This document shows positions 1 through 7,070 of a stretch of DNA of 10,678 nucleotides, piece after piece. Numbering within the stretch: position 1 is the stretch's first letter; every line of letters starts with the position of its first letter. A program made the position numbers and the translations under genes. The stretch is from Enteractinococcus sp. (GTDB taxonomy: Bacteria > Actinomycetota > Actinomycetes > Actinomycetales > Micrococcaceae): the NCBI GenBank assembly GCA_029267455.1, contig JAJUIX010000023.1:1-10678 (forward strand), given 5' to 3'. The notes beneath the pieces are model-generated. The model ran no database searches and was not told the origin of the DNA. It was given only the letters and a program-made list of their open reading frames with translations.

Positions 1-97
1 CGTCAGGTCTGAATCTTTTGCTTACAGGGCTGAAAAGACCTGGCCTGAGTCTACCCGGCGCTGACATGATGGGAACTACGCTATTGCAAGGAATGTG

Positions 98-736
98 ATG
101 ACTGAAGTTATTGCTGGTGTAACTATCCCAGATAGCAAGATGGCTCAGGATGCCACCGAACTGGTCCGTGATGTGGCTGATGATCTGATTTATCATCACT
201 CCCGTCGAGTGTTTCTTTTCGGTGCACTGCGTGGAAATGACCAGAACTTAGATTATGATCCAGAGCTGGTGTATATCGGTGCGATGTTCCATGACCTTGG
301 ACTGACCGATAAATACCGCACCACCGACCAACGATTTGAAATTGATGCTGCGAATGTCGCACGCGATTTCTTGAGTGAGTATGGGCTCACCGGGGAGGCC
401 GGCGACAAAGTGTGGAATGCCATTGCCCTACATACCACCCCCGAAATTCCTTTGCACATGGATCCTGAAGTTGCACTTGTTACCCGCGGCGTCGAACTTG
501 ACGTATTGGGCATCGGTTACGACGCGATTACTGACGATCAGCGTCTAGAAGTCGTAGCCGCGCATCCTCGTCCGGACTTCAAGAACCGCATTCTGGCGGC
601 GTTTACCAACGGACTCAAGGACCGTCCAGAAACCACCTTCGGCAACGTCAAAGCCGACGTGCTTGAACACTTCGTGCCAGGGTTTGAACGTGGCGACTTT
701 GTCGAAGTGATTAAAAGCAATAAATGGTCTGAGTAA
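98..736 (+). CDS. HD-domain phosphohydrolase/hydratase-like protein
   Basis: A 212-residue soluble protein with the HD metal-binding pattern: a His in the HHSRRVF segment (about residue 34), the HD doublet in MFHDLGL (about 65-66), His in IALHTTPE (about 112) and Asp in VELDVLG (about 135). This H...HD...H...D order is that of HD-superfamily metal-dependent hydrolases. The HSRRVFLFG opening and the spacing resemble the cyanamide-hydratase-like branch more than the (p)ppGpp or cyclic-nucleotide enzymes. The substrate cannot be told from sequence, so cyanamide hydratase activity is only a family resemblance. No signal peptide or membrane segment is visible. I chose the ATG at 98 over the GTG at 95 because AAGGA at 88-92 lies 5 bases before the ATG but only 2 before the GTG. 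It is a single-gene unit: both near neighbours within view are on the other strand or off the edge, and a hairpin follows at 758-794. Confidence 0.85.
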   Translation: MTEVIAGVTIPDSKMAQDATELVRDVADDLIYHHSRRVFLFGALRGNDQNLDYDPELVYIGAMFHDLGLTDKYRTTDQRFEIDAANVARDFLSEYGLTGEAGDKVWNAIALHTTPEIPLHMDPEVALVTRGVELDVLGIGYDAITDDQRLEVVAAHPRPDFKNRILAAFTNGLKDRPETTFGNVKADVLEHFVPGFERGDFVEVIKSNKWSE

Positions 737-757
737 TATACCTTCTCACTGAAATAC

Positions 758-794
758 AGCGTGGCCGCCACCCGAATCGTGTGGGGGCCACGCT
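758..794. terminator. Bidirectional hairpin between convergent genes
   Basis: AGCGTGGCC (758-766) pairs perfectly with GGCCACGCT (786-794). After one G/G mismatch, CCAC (768-771) pairs with GTGG (781-784), leaving a 9-base loop. It lies between the stop of the HD-domain gene (736) and the stop of the convergent methyltransferase gene (819), where a shared terminator is expected. Neither side has a strong run of T (TTACTTC on plus, GTATTTC on minus), so termination efficiency is uncertain. Confidence 0.6.
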
Positions 795-818
795 TACTTC
801 AGGCAGGGCGAGACTCAC

Positions 819-1475
819 TTATTCAGCGACGCTGCGCCGGGCCAGGATTATGGTGTCGTCGAGCGTAGCATGCTGGCCGTCAGGACCTATTGCTTGTCTT
901 GCTCGTAATTCGGCCACTTCTACTGTCCATTCAGCAGGATCAAGTTCTAAGAGGGCTAGTTCTGATTCTGGTGTGGTCGCTTCATGCTCTGGGTGGTCGT
1001 GGTCCTCGGATTCGTGGTGCGCTTTGGCCCACGGCGGGAAGGTGGCGTGCGAGATCACGACTAAGTAACCATCCGGCGCGACGTGTCGTTTGGCAGTGTC
1101 TAACGCTGCGGCCCGGTCAAACGTCGTATGCGAGTGCAAAAATGCGGCATTCACTAGGTCGAAAGCCTCGGGCGACTGCCACGTCGTCACGTCTGCGGTA
1201 ATAAACTGTGCTTGTTCAGGGGTCAGTTTCCGGGCTCGAGCAGCCTCTGTCGCTCGTTCGATCGCAACTGAGGAGATATCGACGCCGGTTGCATACCATC
1301 CCTGTTCCGCCAACCACACGACGTCGGCGCCTTCACCGCACCCTAAATCCAAGGCGGTGCCGGGCTCTAACGATGAGACCATCGATTCAAGGCCGGTATT
1401 GACTTTGCCGGACCACATTCGTTCGGATTCTTGATACCGCTGATTCCACGTCTGTGCGGGGTCTTCTTGTCCCAA
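819..1475 (-). CDS. Class I SAM-dependent methyltransferase
   Basis: With the start proposed here this is a 218-residue Rossmann-fold methyltransferase. SAM-binding motif I is LDLGCGEGA (about 42-50), the acidic end of strand beta-2 is Asp66 in TGVDIS, motif II has Asp95 in ITADVT, and FDLVNA (105-110) is the strand before the active site. The N-terminal WNQRYQESERMWSGKVN is typical of a common actinobacterial methyltransferase family related to TehB-like and type 11/12 enzymes. A His/acid-rich stretch (HHESEDHDHPEH, about 153-164) follows. The acceptor is unknown. The reading frame stays open to 1601, but that would overlap the ABC gene. TTG at 1475 has AAAGGA (1481-1486) 5 bases upstream and gives the family-like N terminus, so I prefer it. 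The gene starts 28 bases after the exporter stop and is almost certainly co-transcribed with it. Whether the two act on the same compound is inference. Confidence 0.85.
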   Translation of the reverse strand: MGQEDPAQTWNQRYQESERMWSGKVNTGLESMVSSLEPGTALDLGCGEGADVVWLAEQGWYATGVDISSVAIERATEAARARKLTPEQAQFITADVTTWQSPEAFDLVNAAFLHSHTTFDRAAALDTAKRHVAPDGYLVVISHATFPPWAKAHHESEDHDHPEHEATTPESELALLELDPAEWTVEVAELRARQAIGPDGQHATLDDTIILARRSVAE

Positions 1476-1503
1476 AGCTATCCTTTCAGCTTTCAATGTT
1501 GGT

Positions 1504-3360
1504 CTACTGCTGAAACTGCGTCGTGTACAGTTCAGCGTATCGACCATCGGCGGCCAAGAGTTCATTATGGGTGCCACGTTCGACAATGCAGCCGTCTTCA
1601 AGCACTAAGATCTTATCGGCGTTGACTACCGTGGAAAGTCGATGGGCAATCACGATCGCAGTTCGTGCTGCAAGTGCTTCGTCTAAAGCCTGTTGCACGG
1701 CGGCCTCGTTTGTGGAGTCCAAGGAGGCCGTGGCTTCATCCAAGACCACCGCTTCGGGCGCTGCAATCAATAAGCGCGCAATGGCCATTCGCTGCCGTTC
1801 TCCGCCGGAGAGGCGATAACCACGTTCACCCACCACGGTGTCGAGTCCCTCTGGCATTTGTGCCACCACATCGGCCAGCCGCGCGTGTTGCAGCACTTGC
1901 CAGATGTGGTCGTCAGAAACCTCTCGATGCCCCAGTGTCAGGTTGTCTCGAATCGAGGCGTGAAAAAGATGCGAGTCCTGGGTGACCATACCGACCCGGT
2001 TATGAATATCGTCTGCGGTAGCGTCTCGCAGATCCACCCCGTTGAGGGTAATCGAACCACCGGTAACGTCATATAGTCGCGACACCAAGTTGGCGATCGT
2101 GGACTTTCCTGCGCCAGACGAGCCCACCAGGGCCACGGTCTGTCCGGGTTCAACGGTGAAATTAATACCGTATAGAACCTGGTCGGATTCCCGCGAATCG
2201 AGTGTAGCGACTTCTTCGAGACTGGCCAGGGATACTTCTGAAGCCGCCGGGTATCGGAAGTCCACGTCGTGGAACTCGATGCGCACTCCCCCGGGCGGGA
2301 TGGGTTTGGGATGTTCGGGATCGGCAATCATCGGACGCAAATCAAGGACTTCAAAGATGCGTTCGAATGATACTAGCGCACTCATGAGTTCAACACGCGC
2401 CGTGGCAAGACCCGTCAAAGGTGCATACAGGCGGGTCAGCAGCAGGGCCATGGTCACGACGTCGCCTGCGTTGAGGCCCCCGGCGAGTGCCTGATAGCCC
2501 CCGATGCCATACACGGCGGCAAGCGCGAGCGATGACACCAGCGTCAGCATGGTCATAAACATCGAAGTCAGTACGCTGATGCGGACGCCTGAATCGCGCA
2601 CGCTGTCGGCTCGCTCGGCAAAGACTCGAGACTCGTGACCTTGTTCGCCAAAGAGCTTGACCAACGTGGCTCCTGCGGCTGAAAATCTCTCAGTCATCTG
2701 GTCACCCATGGCCGCGTTCCGTTTGGCCCGTTCCCGGGTTTGATTTGCGATGCGGTGGCCGATGGTTCGGGCTGGGAACAAGAACACCGGGAGCAAAAGC
2801 AGGGAGACCAGGGTGATCTGCCAAGAGGTGGTGAGCATGACCACGAGGGTCACTCCGAGTGTCACGACGTTCATCACCACGGTGGGCAATGTCCTGGCAA
2901 TAGCAGTCTGTGCACCGATGACGTCATTATTGAGACGAGAGACCAGGGCACCGGTTCGTGCTCGGGTAAAAAATGCGATGGGCATTTTCTGAACGTGGTC
3001 AAAAACTCTCGTGCGCAGATCATAGATGGTCCGCTCCCCCAGCGAGGCCGATTGCCAGCGGGAGATCACATTCAGCACGGCTTCAAGCAGCGCCACCCCC
3101 GCGATCAGGAGAGCCAGGTTGATAACAAGCTGTACCTCTGAGCCGTCAACGATGGCGTTGACCACGTCACCGGCCAAGATTGGTGAGACAACTGTCAGTA
3201 CGGCCCCCAGTGCCGAGACGACCAAATACAACGTCAAACGCCCACGGTACTGGGCGACAAAAGACCATGCACGCCGGACGGTTCCGGGTTTGAGCGCTTC
3301 TTGGTACTTACTTCGGCGTATTCCGCCTAGGGCTGCCCAGCCCGCATGATTCATGCTCAC
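1504..3360 (-). CDS. ABC exporter half-transporter (TMD-NBD fusion)
   Basis: A full 618-residue half-transporter that should dimerise in the cytoplasmic membrane and export an unknown, probably hydrophobic, substrate. The N-terminal six-helix domain spans about residues 40-320, with clear hydrophobic segments near 42-62, 78-98, 157-200 and 264-315. The nucleotide-binding domain follows: Walker A GSSGAGKST (413-421), Q-loop Gln461, signature LSGGERQR (517-524), Walker B VVLDEATASLD with catalytic Glu542, and H-loop His573. All catalytic motifs are intact. About 22 residues rich in Ser/Glu (about 373-394) sit between the A-loop Tyr370 and the first NBD strand; from memory, many actinobacterial homologues have the same insert. 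GTG at 3360 is chosen because AGAAGGA (3370-3376) lies 9 bases upstream; an in-frame ATG at 3354 is less well spaced. It is the middle gene of a three-gene leftward cluster. Confidence 0.93.
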   Translation of the reverse strand: MSMNHAGWAALGGIRRSKYQEALKPGTVRRAWSFVAQYRGRLTLYLVVSALGAVLTVVSPILAGDVVNAIVDGSEVQLVINLALLIAGVALLEAVLNVISRWQSASLGERTIYDLRTRVFDHVQKMPIAFFTRARTGALVSRLNNDVIGAQTAIARTLPTVVMNVVTLGVTLVVMLTTSWQITLVSLLLLPVFLFPARTIGHRIANQTRERAKRNAAMGDQMTERFSAAGATLVKLFGEQGHESRVFAERADSVRDSGVRISVLTSMFMTMLTLVSSLALAAVYGIGGYQALAGGLNAGDVVTMALLLTRLYAPLTGLATARVELMSALVSFERIFEVLDLRPMIADPEHPKPIPPGGVRIEFHDVDFRYPAASEVSLASLEEVATLDSRESDQVLYGINFTVEPGQTVALVGSSGAGKSTIANLVSRLYDVTGGSITLNGVDLRDATADDIHNRVGMVTQDSHLFHASIRDNLTLGHREVSDDHIWQVLQHARLADVVAQMPEGLDTVVGERGYRLSGGERQRMAIARLLIAAPEAVVLDEATASLDSTNEAAVQQALDEALAARTAIVIAHRLSTVVNADKILVLEDGCIVERGTHNELLAADGRYAELYTTQFQQ

Positions 3361-3376
3361 GTGTGTTAATCCTTCT

Positions 3377-3390
3377 GATGGTATCCCATC
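3377..3390 (-). promoter_or_regulatory. Inverted repeat next to the exporter ribosome binding site
   Basis: GATGG (3377-3381) and CCATC (3386-3390) form a perfect 5-bp stem with a 4-base loop, directly upstream of the exporter's Shine-Dalgarno at 3370-3376 (minus strand). It could be a small operator or an mRNA hairpin tuning initiation. At 14 bases it could also be chance. Confidence 0.25.
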
Positions 3391-3413
3391 GTCACAACAG
3401 TTTTTATACCGAT

Positions 3414-3686
3414 TTATTCCCTGGTCAAATACTTGCGCATGAACTGTACCGAGGCGGAGTGTGCCCGTTCAAATGAGGCCATGTCACTGCCCTCGGCCAG
3501 TCCCGCCGCGTAGCCAGCAATGAACCCGACGAGCAGTTTGGGGTCCGGGGTGTTGTCTGGGATAGTCTGCGCGAGCTCTTCTAATGCTTCGATGTTGACC
3601 TGGACTGGTTCGATTTCAAGGGCCTGAAGAAGTTCTTGGGCCCAGGTGGGAAGGTGTTGGATCATGGGGTGCTTTCCGTTAAACAC
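3414..3686 (-). CDS. Small DUF6457-like protein
   Basis: A 90-residue acidic, mostly helical soluble protein with no catalytic motif. The pattern LPTWAQELLQALEIE, then a Val/Ile-Glu-Ala-Leu helix, then PKLLVGFIAGYAAG (Gly/Ala-rich), matches my recollection of DUF6457. That actinobacterial domain is stand-alone or attached to MobA-type nucleotidyltransferases; its function is unknown. No molybdenum-cofactor gene is in the window. Two starts are possible. GTG at 3686 has AGGAGG 10 bases upstream, but the site is buried in the hairpin at 3684-3727. ATG at 3665 gives an 83-residue product beginning MIQHLPTW and has only a weak purine stretch before it. The stop lies 53 bases before the exporter start, so co-transcription is plausible. 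No relation to export is evident. Confidence 0.72.
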   Translation of the reverse strand: MFNGKHPMIQHLPTWAQELLQALEIEPVQVNIEALEELAQTIPDNTPDPKLLVGFIAGYAAGLAEGSDMASFERAHSASVQFMRKYLTRE

Positions 3687-3727
3687 AATTGAGGCCCCTC
3701 CTGTCTTCAGGAGAGACCTCAGTTGTG
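3684..3727 (-). terminator. Long hairpin after the NlpC/P60 gene, overlapping the next start
   Basis: Bases 3684-3703 pair with 3708-3727 around a 4-base loop. Read on the minus strand, 19 of 20 positions pair (two as G-U), with one A/C mismatch at 3689/3722. On the plus strand the two G-U pairs become C/A mismatches, so the structure favours minus-strand RNA. It begins 18 bases after the stop of the NlpC/P60 gene, as an intrinsic terminator would, but is followed only by a short T stretch (TGTTTAAC). Its 3' arm holds the AGGAGG and the GTG of the next gene, so it may act as an attenuator or translational switch instead. Confidence 0.6.
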
Positions 3728-3745
3728 CAGTTGTAAGAGGCGGAT

Positions 3746-4558
3746 TTAGCCTACGTAAGTGTAGTAGCCCATCAGTGGGTTGCGGGTAACGTCATGCAAG
3801 ATGGTGCCAACCGAGGGGTTCTGGGCACCGATCATCTGTCCGTTGCCCACATAAATGCCAACGTGTGAACCACCGTTCTGGAAGACGAGGTCACCGGGTT
3901 GCGGGCTGGAAGTACGAACGAACTGGCCCGAGCCAAGAATAGCGGAGGTGCTGGATGGGATCGTGATGCCGGCCTGTGCGTAGGCCCAAGCGGTAAAGCC
4001 GGAGCAGTCCCAGCCGGCTGGAGTTTTGCCGCCCCATACGTATGGCTTACCGATACCCGAGTATGCTGCCGATACGACAGCGCTCATCGAACCGGAAGCG
4101 GTCGATTGTGGTGCGCTTTCGGTTTCTTCAGCGGAGGCGGTTTGAGTGGTGCTGTCCGCTTCTTCAGTTGCAGTTTCTGTATTTTCTGCAGTCTCTGCAG
4201 TGACTGGCTCGAGGTCCGCCTCTTCTTCAACCTGAGGTTCTGGTTCAGGTTCAGGCGCTGGAGTGGTTTCCAGGTCGGCACGTCCAAGGTCGAGGCTTAC
4301 GCCATCGGCTGTGATGACGTCAGCGTTGCGAGAGGTACGTTCCAGTTTGAAGTTTGTAGCTGGCAGAGTCGATGTTTCACGATCGGTCTGCACAGGAGCA
4401 GCGTTAGCTGCTGGTGCTGCGGTAAGTACCATCCCGGAGGCTGCTGCAATGACAGCGGCCTGGCGACCCGAGCGACCTAGGGCCTGGGTCATCGCTTCTA
4501 GCGTTGCGCCCTTCTCAGGAGTTGCACGATGACGTGCAGTTGAAATGCGCTTCGACAC
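3746..4558 (-). CDS. Secreted NlpC/P60 peptidoglycan endopeptidase
   Basis: A 270-residue exported cell-wall hydrolase, predicted to cut peptide bonds in peptidoglycan stems during growth or division. Numbering from the chosen start: residues 1-30 are a basic N-region (SKRISTARHRA...), 33-50 a hydrophobic core (AAVIAAASGMVLTAAPA), and signal peptidase probably cuts after the ANA near residue 53. A Glu/Thr/Pro/Ala linker follows (about 95-155, with EPEPEP). The NlpC/P60 domain occupies about 160-270, with catalytic Cys185 in WDCSGF and His232 in SHVGIYVG. At the usual third position, 12 residues after His232, there is Gly244 (QMIGAQNPS). GTG at 4558 is preferred because AGAGAGG lies 8 bases upstream and the product begins like micrococcal homologues; ATG at 4576 would add six residues with a poorer site. 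There are no SH3 or LysM repeats. A long leader precedes the gene. Confidence 0.9.
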   Translation of the reverse strand: MSKRISTARHRATPEKGATLEAMTQALGRSGRQAAVIAAASGMVLTAAPAANAAPVQTDRETSTLPATNFKLERTSRNADVITADGVSLDLGRADLETTPAPEPEPEPQVEEEADLEPVTAETAENTETATEEADSTTQTASAEETESAPQSTASGSMSAVVSAAYSGIGKPYVWGGKTPAGWDCSGFTAWAYAQAGITIPSSTSAILGSGQFVRTSSPQPGDLVFQNGGSHVGIYVGNGQMIGAQNPSVGTILHDVTRNPLMGYYTYVG

Positions 4559-4598
4559 TTGAGTTACCTCTCTCATGTGCTCGGAGCCTTATGGGGCC

Positions 4599-4657
4599 CA
4601 CTCCGCCATGAACATTGTGTATACAACTGCTCTGTTTCGCCCGCCAGCCGCGGAGTG
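4599..4657 (-). repeat. 8-bp inverted repeat in the NlpC/P60 gene leader
   Basis: CACTCCGC (4599-4606) and GCGGAGTG (4650-4657) are exact reverse complements enclosing 43 bases. The enclosed stretch contains a smaller TTGT-GTAT-ACAA stem (4615-4626). On the minus strand it lies about 40-100 bases before the GTG start, between the upstream stem-loop and the ribosome binding site, a position suited to an expression platform. The structure is predicted by eye only. Confidence 0.4.
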
Positions 4658-4664
4658 CAAAAGC

Positions 4665-4719
4665 AAGCTGGTGGCCGGTGCTGAAATCACGCTTTGTCAT
4701 CAACACCGAGAGCCAGCTT
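4665..4719 (-). repeat. Two-stem nested hairpin in the NlpC/P60 gene leader
   Basis: Outer stem: AAGCTGG (4665-4671) with CCAGCTT (4713-4719), 7 perfect pairs. A symmetric 4x4 internal loop (4672-4675 and 4709-4712) follows. Inner stem: CGGTGCTG (4676-4683) with CAACACCG (4701-4708), 8 pairs with one G-U on the minus-strand RNA. The apical loop is 17 bases. On the minus strand it is followed by CTTGCTTTTGC, a weak T-rich run. Two coaxial stems around a symmetric internal loop are more than expected by chance in 344 bases, so a structured leader RNA is plausible. No known riboswitch consensus was recognised. Confidence 0.4.
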
Positions 4720-4859
4720 AGTAGAACCACAACGAAATGTCACGTTCAGATAACAATGACTTGAGCGTGTCCAGTATTTGAGCACCCACTTCCGCATGAT
4801 TACGCGGAAAGAATGAAATAACACACTGAGATTTAGCGTTGCGAAACCGTTATTTTGGC

Positions 4860-4875
4860 GTGTCGAATTCGGCAC
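4860..4875. repeat. 16-bp near-palindrome downstream of the IdeR gene
   Basis: GTGTCGAATTCGGCAC reads the same on both strands apart from one mismatched pair (4863/4872). It begins 27 bases past the IdeR stop and lies inside a larger imperfect stem (GGCG 4857-4860 with CGCC 4881-4884). It lacks a T run, so a terminator is doubtful. A protein-binding site for the downstream NlpC/P60 gene or chance are the alternatives. Confidence 0.25.
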
Positions 4876-4902
4876 CTCGACGCCCGAAAGATCACAATTT
4901 GG

Positions 4903-5634
4903 TTACTGCACGCGAGTGACGCGCACGTGCGCGGCCGTGTCCTCGGAAATTTCCAGGCCGAATTCAGAGATATCTTCGACTTCGCCGGGAAGCGTTGGCC
5001 CACGCTCGATGGTTCGTACTGCGACGTAGCCGTCGGCCGGCTCGGCTTTTAACACGGCTCCCGGCTGGATCCCGGCGGCAGCGAATTGCTCCAGTAGCTC
5101 GGGGTCCGTTTGGATAGCTTCGGTGAGGACTTTGACTTCAAACGTGCCGGCAGACTGTAACGCTACCGTTAGCGGTTCACCTTCATACGGGGTGGGTTCT
5201 AATCCTGTCTCGGGACCGCCGAGCTCTTCTAACAGGGGGATTTGGTTCCCAAACGGGGAATTCGACGGTGAATCAAGCAATACCATGAGCCGTTCTTCCA
5301 CCTGATCACTCATGACATGCTCCCAACGACATGCTTCATCGTGGACATAGGGCCAGTCCAAACCGATGATGTCGGATAAGAGGCGCTCAGCCAAGCGGTG
5401 CTTGCGCATCACAGTGGCCGCAGCGTTGAGGCCCTCCTCAGTGAGTTCCAACTTCCGATCAGCTGCAACATGGAGTAACCCGTCGCGCTCCATCCGGGCC
5501 ACCGTTTGTGAGACCGTGGGACCGGAATGGTCAAGTCGTTCAGCGATACGAGCTCGCAACGGCGCAATGCCTTCTTCCATCAATTCATAGATGGTTCGTA
5601 AGTACATTTCCGTTGTATCAATGAGATCGGCCAC
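4903..5634 (-). CDS. ideR: Iron-dependent transcriptional repressor, IdeR/DtxR family
   Basis: A 243-residue metal-activated repressor that should bind operators of iron-uptake genes when Fe(II) is plentiful. The frame is open to GTG 5640, but the next GTG, at 5634, has GAAGGA 8 bases upstream. It gives MADLIDTTEMYLRTIYEL, the same length before the metal site as M. tuberculosis IdeR. With that start the metal ligands fall exactly on DtxR/IdeR numbering: Met10, His79, Glu83, His98, Cys102, Glu105, His106, plus Glu172 and Gln175 from the C-terminal domain. Domains: winged helix (1-73, recognition helix SGPTVSQTVARMERDGLL), dimerisation (74-140) and SH3-like FeoA-type (about 150-243). Cys102 and the ligand set point to iron rather than an MntR-type manganese sensor. 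It is divergent from serC. No TTAGGTTAG-type iron box was seen in the window, so its targets lie elsewhere. Confidence 0.95.
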   Translation of the reverse strand: MADLIDTTEMYLRTIYELMEEGIAPLRARIAERLDHSGPTVSQTVARMERDGLLHVAADRKLELTEEGLNAAATVMRKHRLAERLLSDIIGLDWPYVHDEACRWEHVMSDQVEERLMVLLDSPSNSPFGNQIPLLEELGGPETGLEPTPYEGEPLTVALQSAGTFEVKVLTEAIQTDPELLEQFAAAGIQPGAVLKAEPADGYVAVRTIERGPTLPGEVEDISEFGLEISEDTAAHVRVTRVQ

Positions 5635-5687
5635 TGCCACGTTCCTTCAGTTACATTCGGCATCGCTGTTTCGCTTCGTCCACATTT

Positions 5688-5693
5688 ATCATA
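5688..5693 (-). promoter_or_regulatory. -10 box of the IdeR gene promoter
   Basis: On the minus strand TATGAT (plus ATCATA) lies 54 bases before the GTG start at 5634. No good -35 is seen at 16-18 bases, which is common in Actinobacteria. It would give a leader of about 45 bases containing the GAAGGA ribosome binding site. Confidence 0.4.
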
Positions 5694-5727
5694 CGTTTGT
5701 CCATACTGATCAGCCAGGCTATATCCA

Positions 5728-5747
5728 CAGCCTTTCGCGACAGGCTG
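5728..5747. repeat. Inverted repeat in the IdeR-serC divergent region
   Basis: CAGCCT (5728-5733) and AGGCTG (5742-5747) flank 8 bases in the middle of the 231-base divergent region. It lies upstream of the candidate -10 boxes of both genes, so it could be a shared operator. It does not match the IdeR box consensus. Chance cannot be excluded. Confidence 0.25.
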
Positions 5748-5795
5748 GTGTATAGTCACGTTTTTTCACCGCACCTGTGTCATAAGGTGGCCTAG

Positions 5796-5801
5796 TATGA
5801 T
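5796..5801 (+). promoter_or_regulatory. -10 box of the serC promoter
   Basis: TATGAT at 5796-5801 lies 64 bases before the serC ATG. A short inverted repeat, CACCT (5772-5776) with AGGTG (5785-5789), occupies the -35 region, and no TTGAC-like -35 is present. That arrangement could allow repressor control. A TATAGT at 5751-5756 is a second candidate. Confidence 0.4.
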
Positions 5802-5862
5802 GTTCCTGAAGATTTCCAGCCCACAATGGAATGCGTACCCTGCCTCATTCTCTAAGGAGTAG

Positions 5863-6990
<1,128 letters not shown>

Positions 6991-7020
6991 TGCCAAACTT
7001 CACGACAGCCGTTAACTAGC

Positions 7021-7050
7021 GAAAGCGCCGAGCAAGAGCTCGGCGCTTTC
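7021..7050. terminator. Perfect 13-bp bidirectional terminator hairpin
   Basis: GAAAGCGCCGAGC (7021-7033) pairs without mismatch with GCTCGGCGCTTTC (7038-7050) around the loop AAGA. The stem is G+C-rich in its core, with an A/T-rich edge that yields TTTC after the core on both strands. It lies 30 bases after the serC stop and 20 bases past the DUF3027 stop, so it most likely ends both convergent transcripts. Confidence 0.85.
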
Positions 7051-7070
7051 TGCAGGTCTATGATCTGGCG

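Larger units (their letters stand above)
4559..4902 (-). promoter_or_regulatory. 344-base leader/intergenic region upstream of the NlpC/P60 gene
   Basis: No credible gene lies here; short frames on either strand lack ribosome binding sites and homologue-like sequence. The part nearest the NlpC/P60 gene holds two inverted-repeat structures (4665-4719 and 4599-4657). Further upstream a 6-bp stem TTCCGC/GCGGAA (4790-4795 with 4804-4809, 8-base loop) and a near-palindrome at 4860-4875 are visible. Actinobacterial genes for cell-wall hydrolases often carry a c-di-AMP (ydaO) riboswitch, but I cannot find its conserved GGGGTGAATC-like block here. I could not settle on a promoter. Confidence 0.5.

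Noticed and set aside
4..42. CAGGTCT (4-10) and AGACCTG (36-42), a 7-bp inverted repeat at the left edge.
   Set aside because: The loop is 25 bases, there is no T run, and the preceding gene is outside the window, so terminator or operator cannot be judged.
781..1434. Plus-strand open frames opposite the methyltransferase.
   Set aside because: No start signals or recognisable domains; the minus strand carries the full SAM-binding motifs.
2042..2494. 150-codon plus-strand open frame opposite the ABC transporter.
   Set aside because: Antisense to a complete NBD with all motifs; composition is that of a shadow frame.
3401..3428. Possible minus-strand promoter TTGACC (3423-3428) with TATAAA (3403-3408) before the exporter gene.
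   Set aside because: The spacer is only 14 bases (16 if TAAAAA is taken as the -10), and it lies in the end of the DUF6457-like coding region; too weak to annotate.
3899..4480. 193-codon plus-strand open frame opposite the NlpC/P60 gene.
   Set aside because: Cys/Trp/Phe-rich composition, no ribosome binding site, and it is antisense to a clear secreted hydrolase; a shadow of the Glu/Ala/Thr-rich coding strand.
4790..4809. TTCCGC/GCGGAA hairpin as a terminator for the IdeR gene.
   Set aside because: The stem is only 6 bp, with no T run on the minus strand and more than 90 bases after the stop.
4559..4902. c-di-AMP (ydaO/yuaA) riboswitch upstream of the NlpC/P60 gene.
   Set aside because: Expected from gene context, but the conserved GGGGTGAATC-like and GGGGAACC-like blocks are not present on the minus strand.
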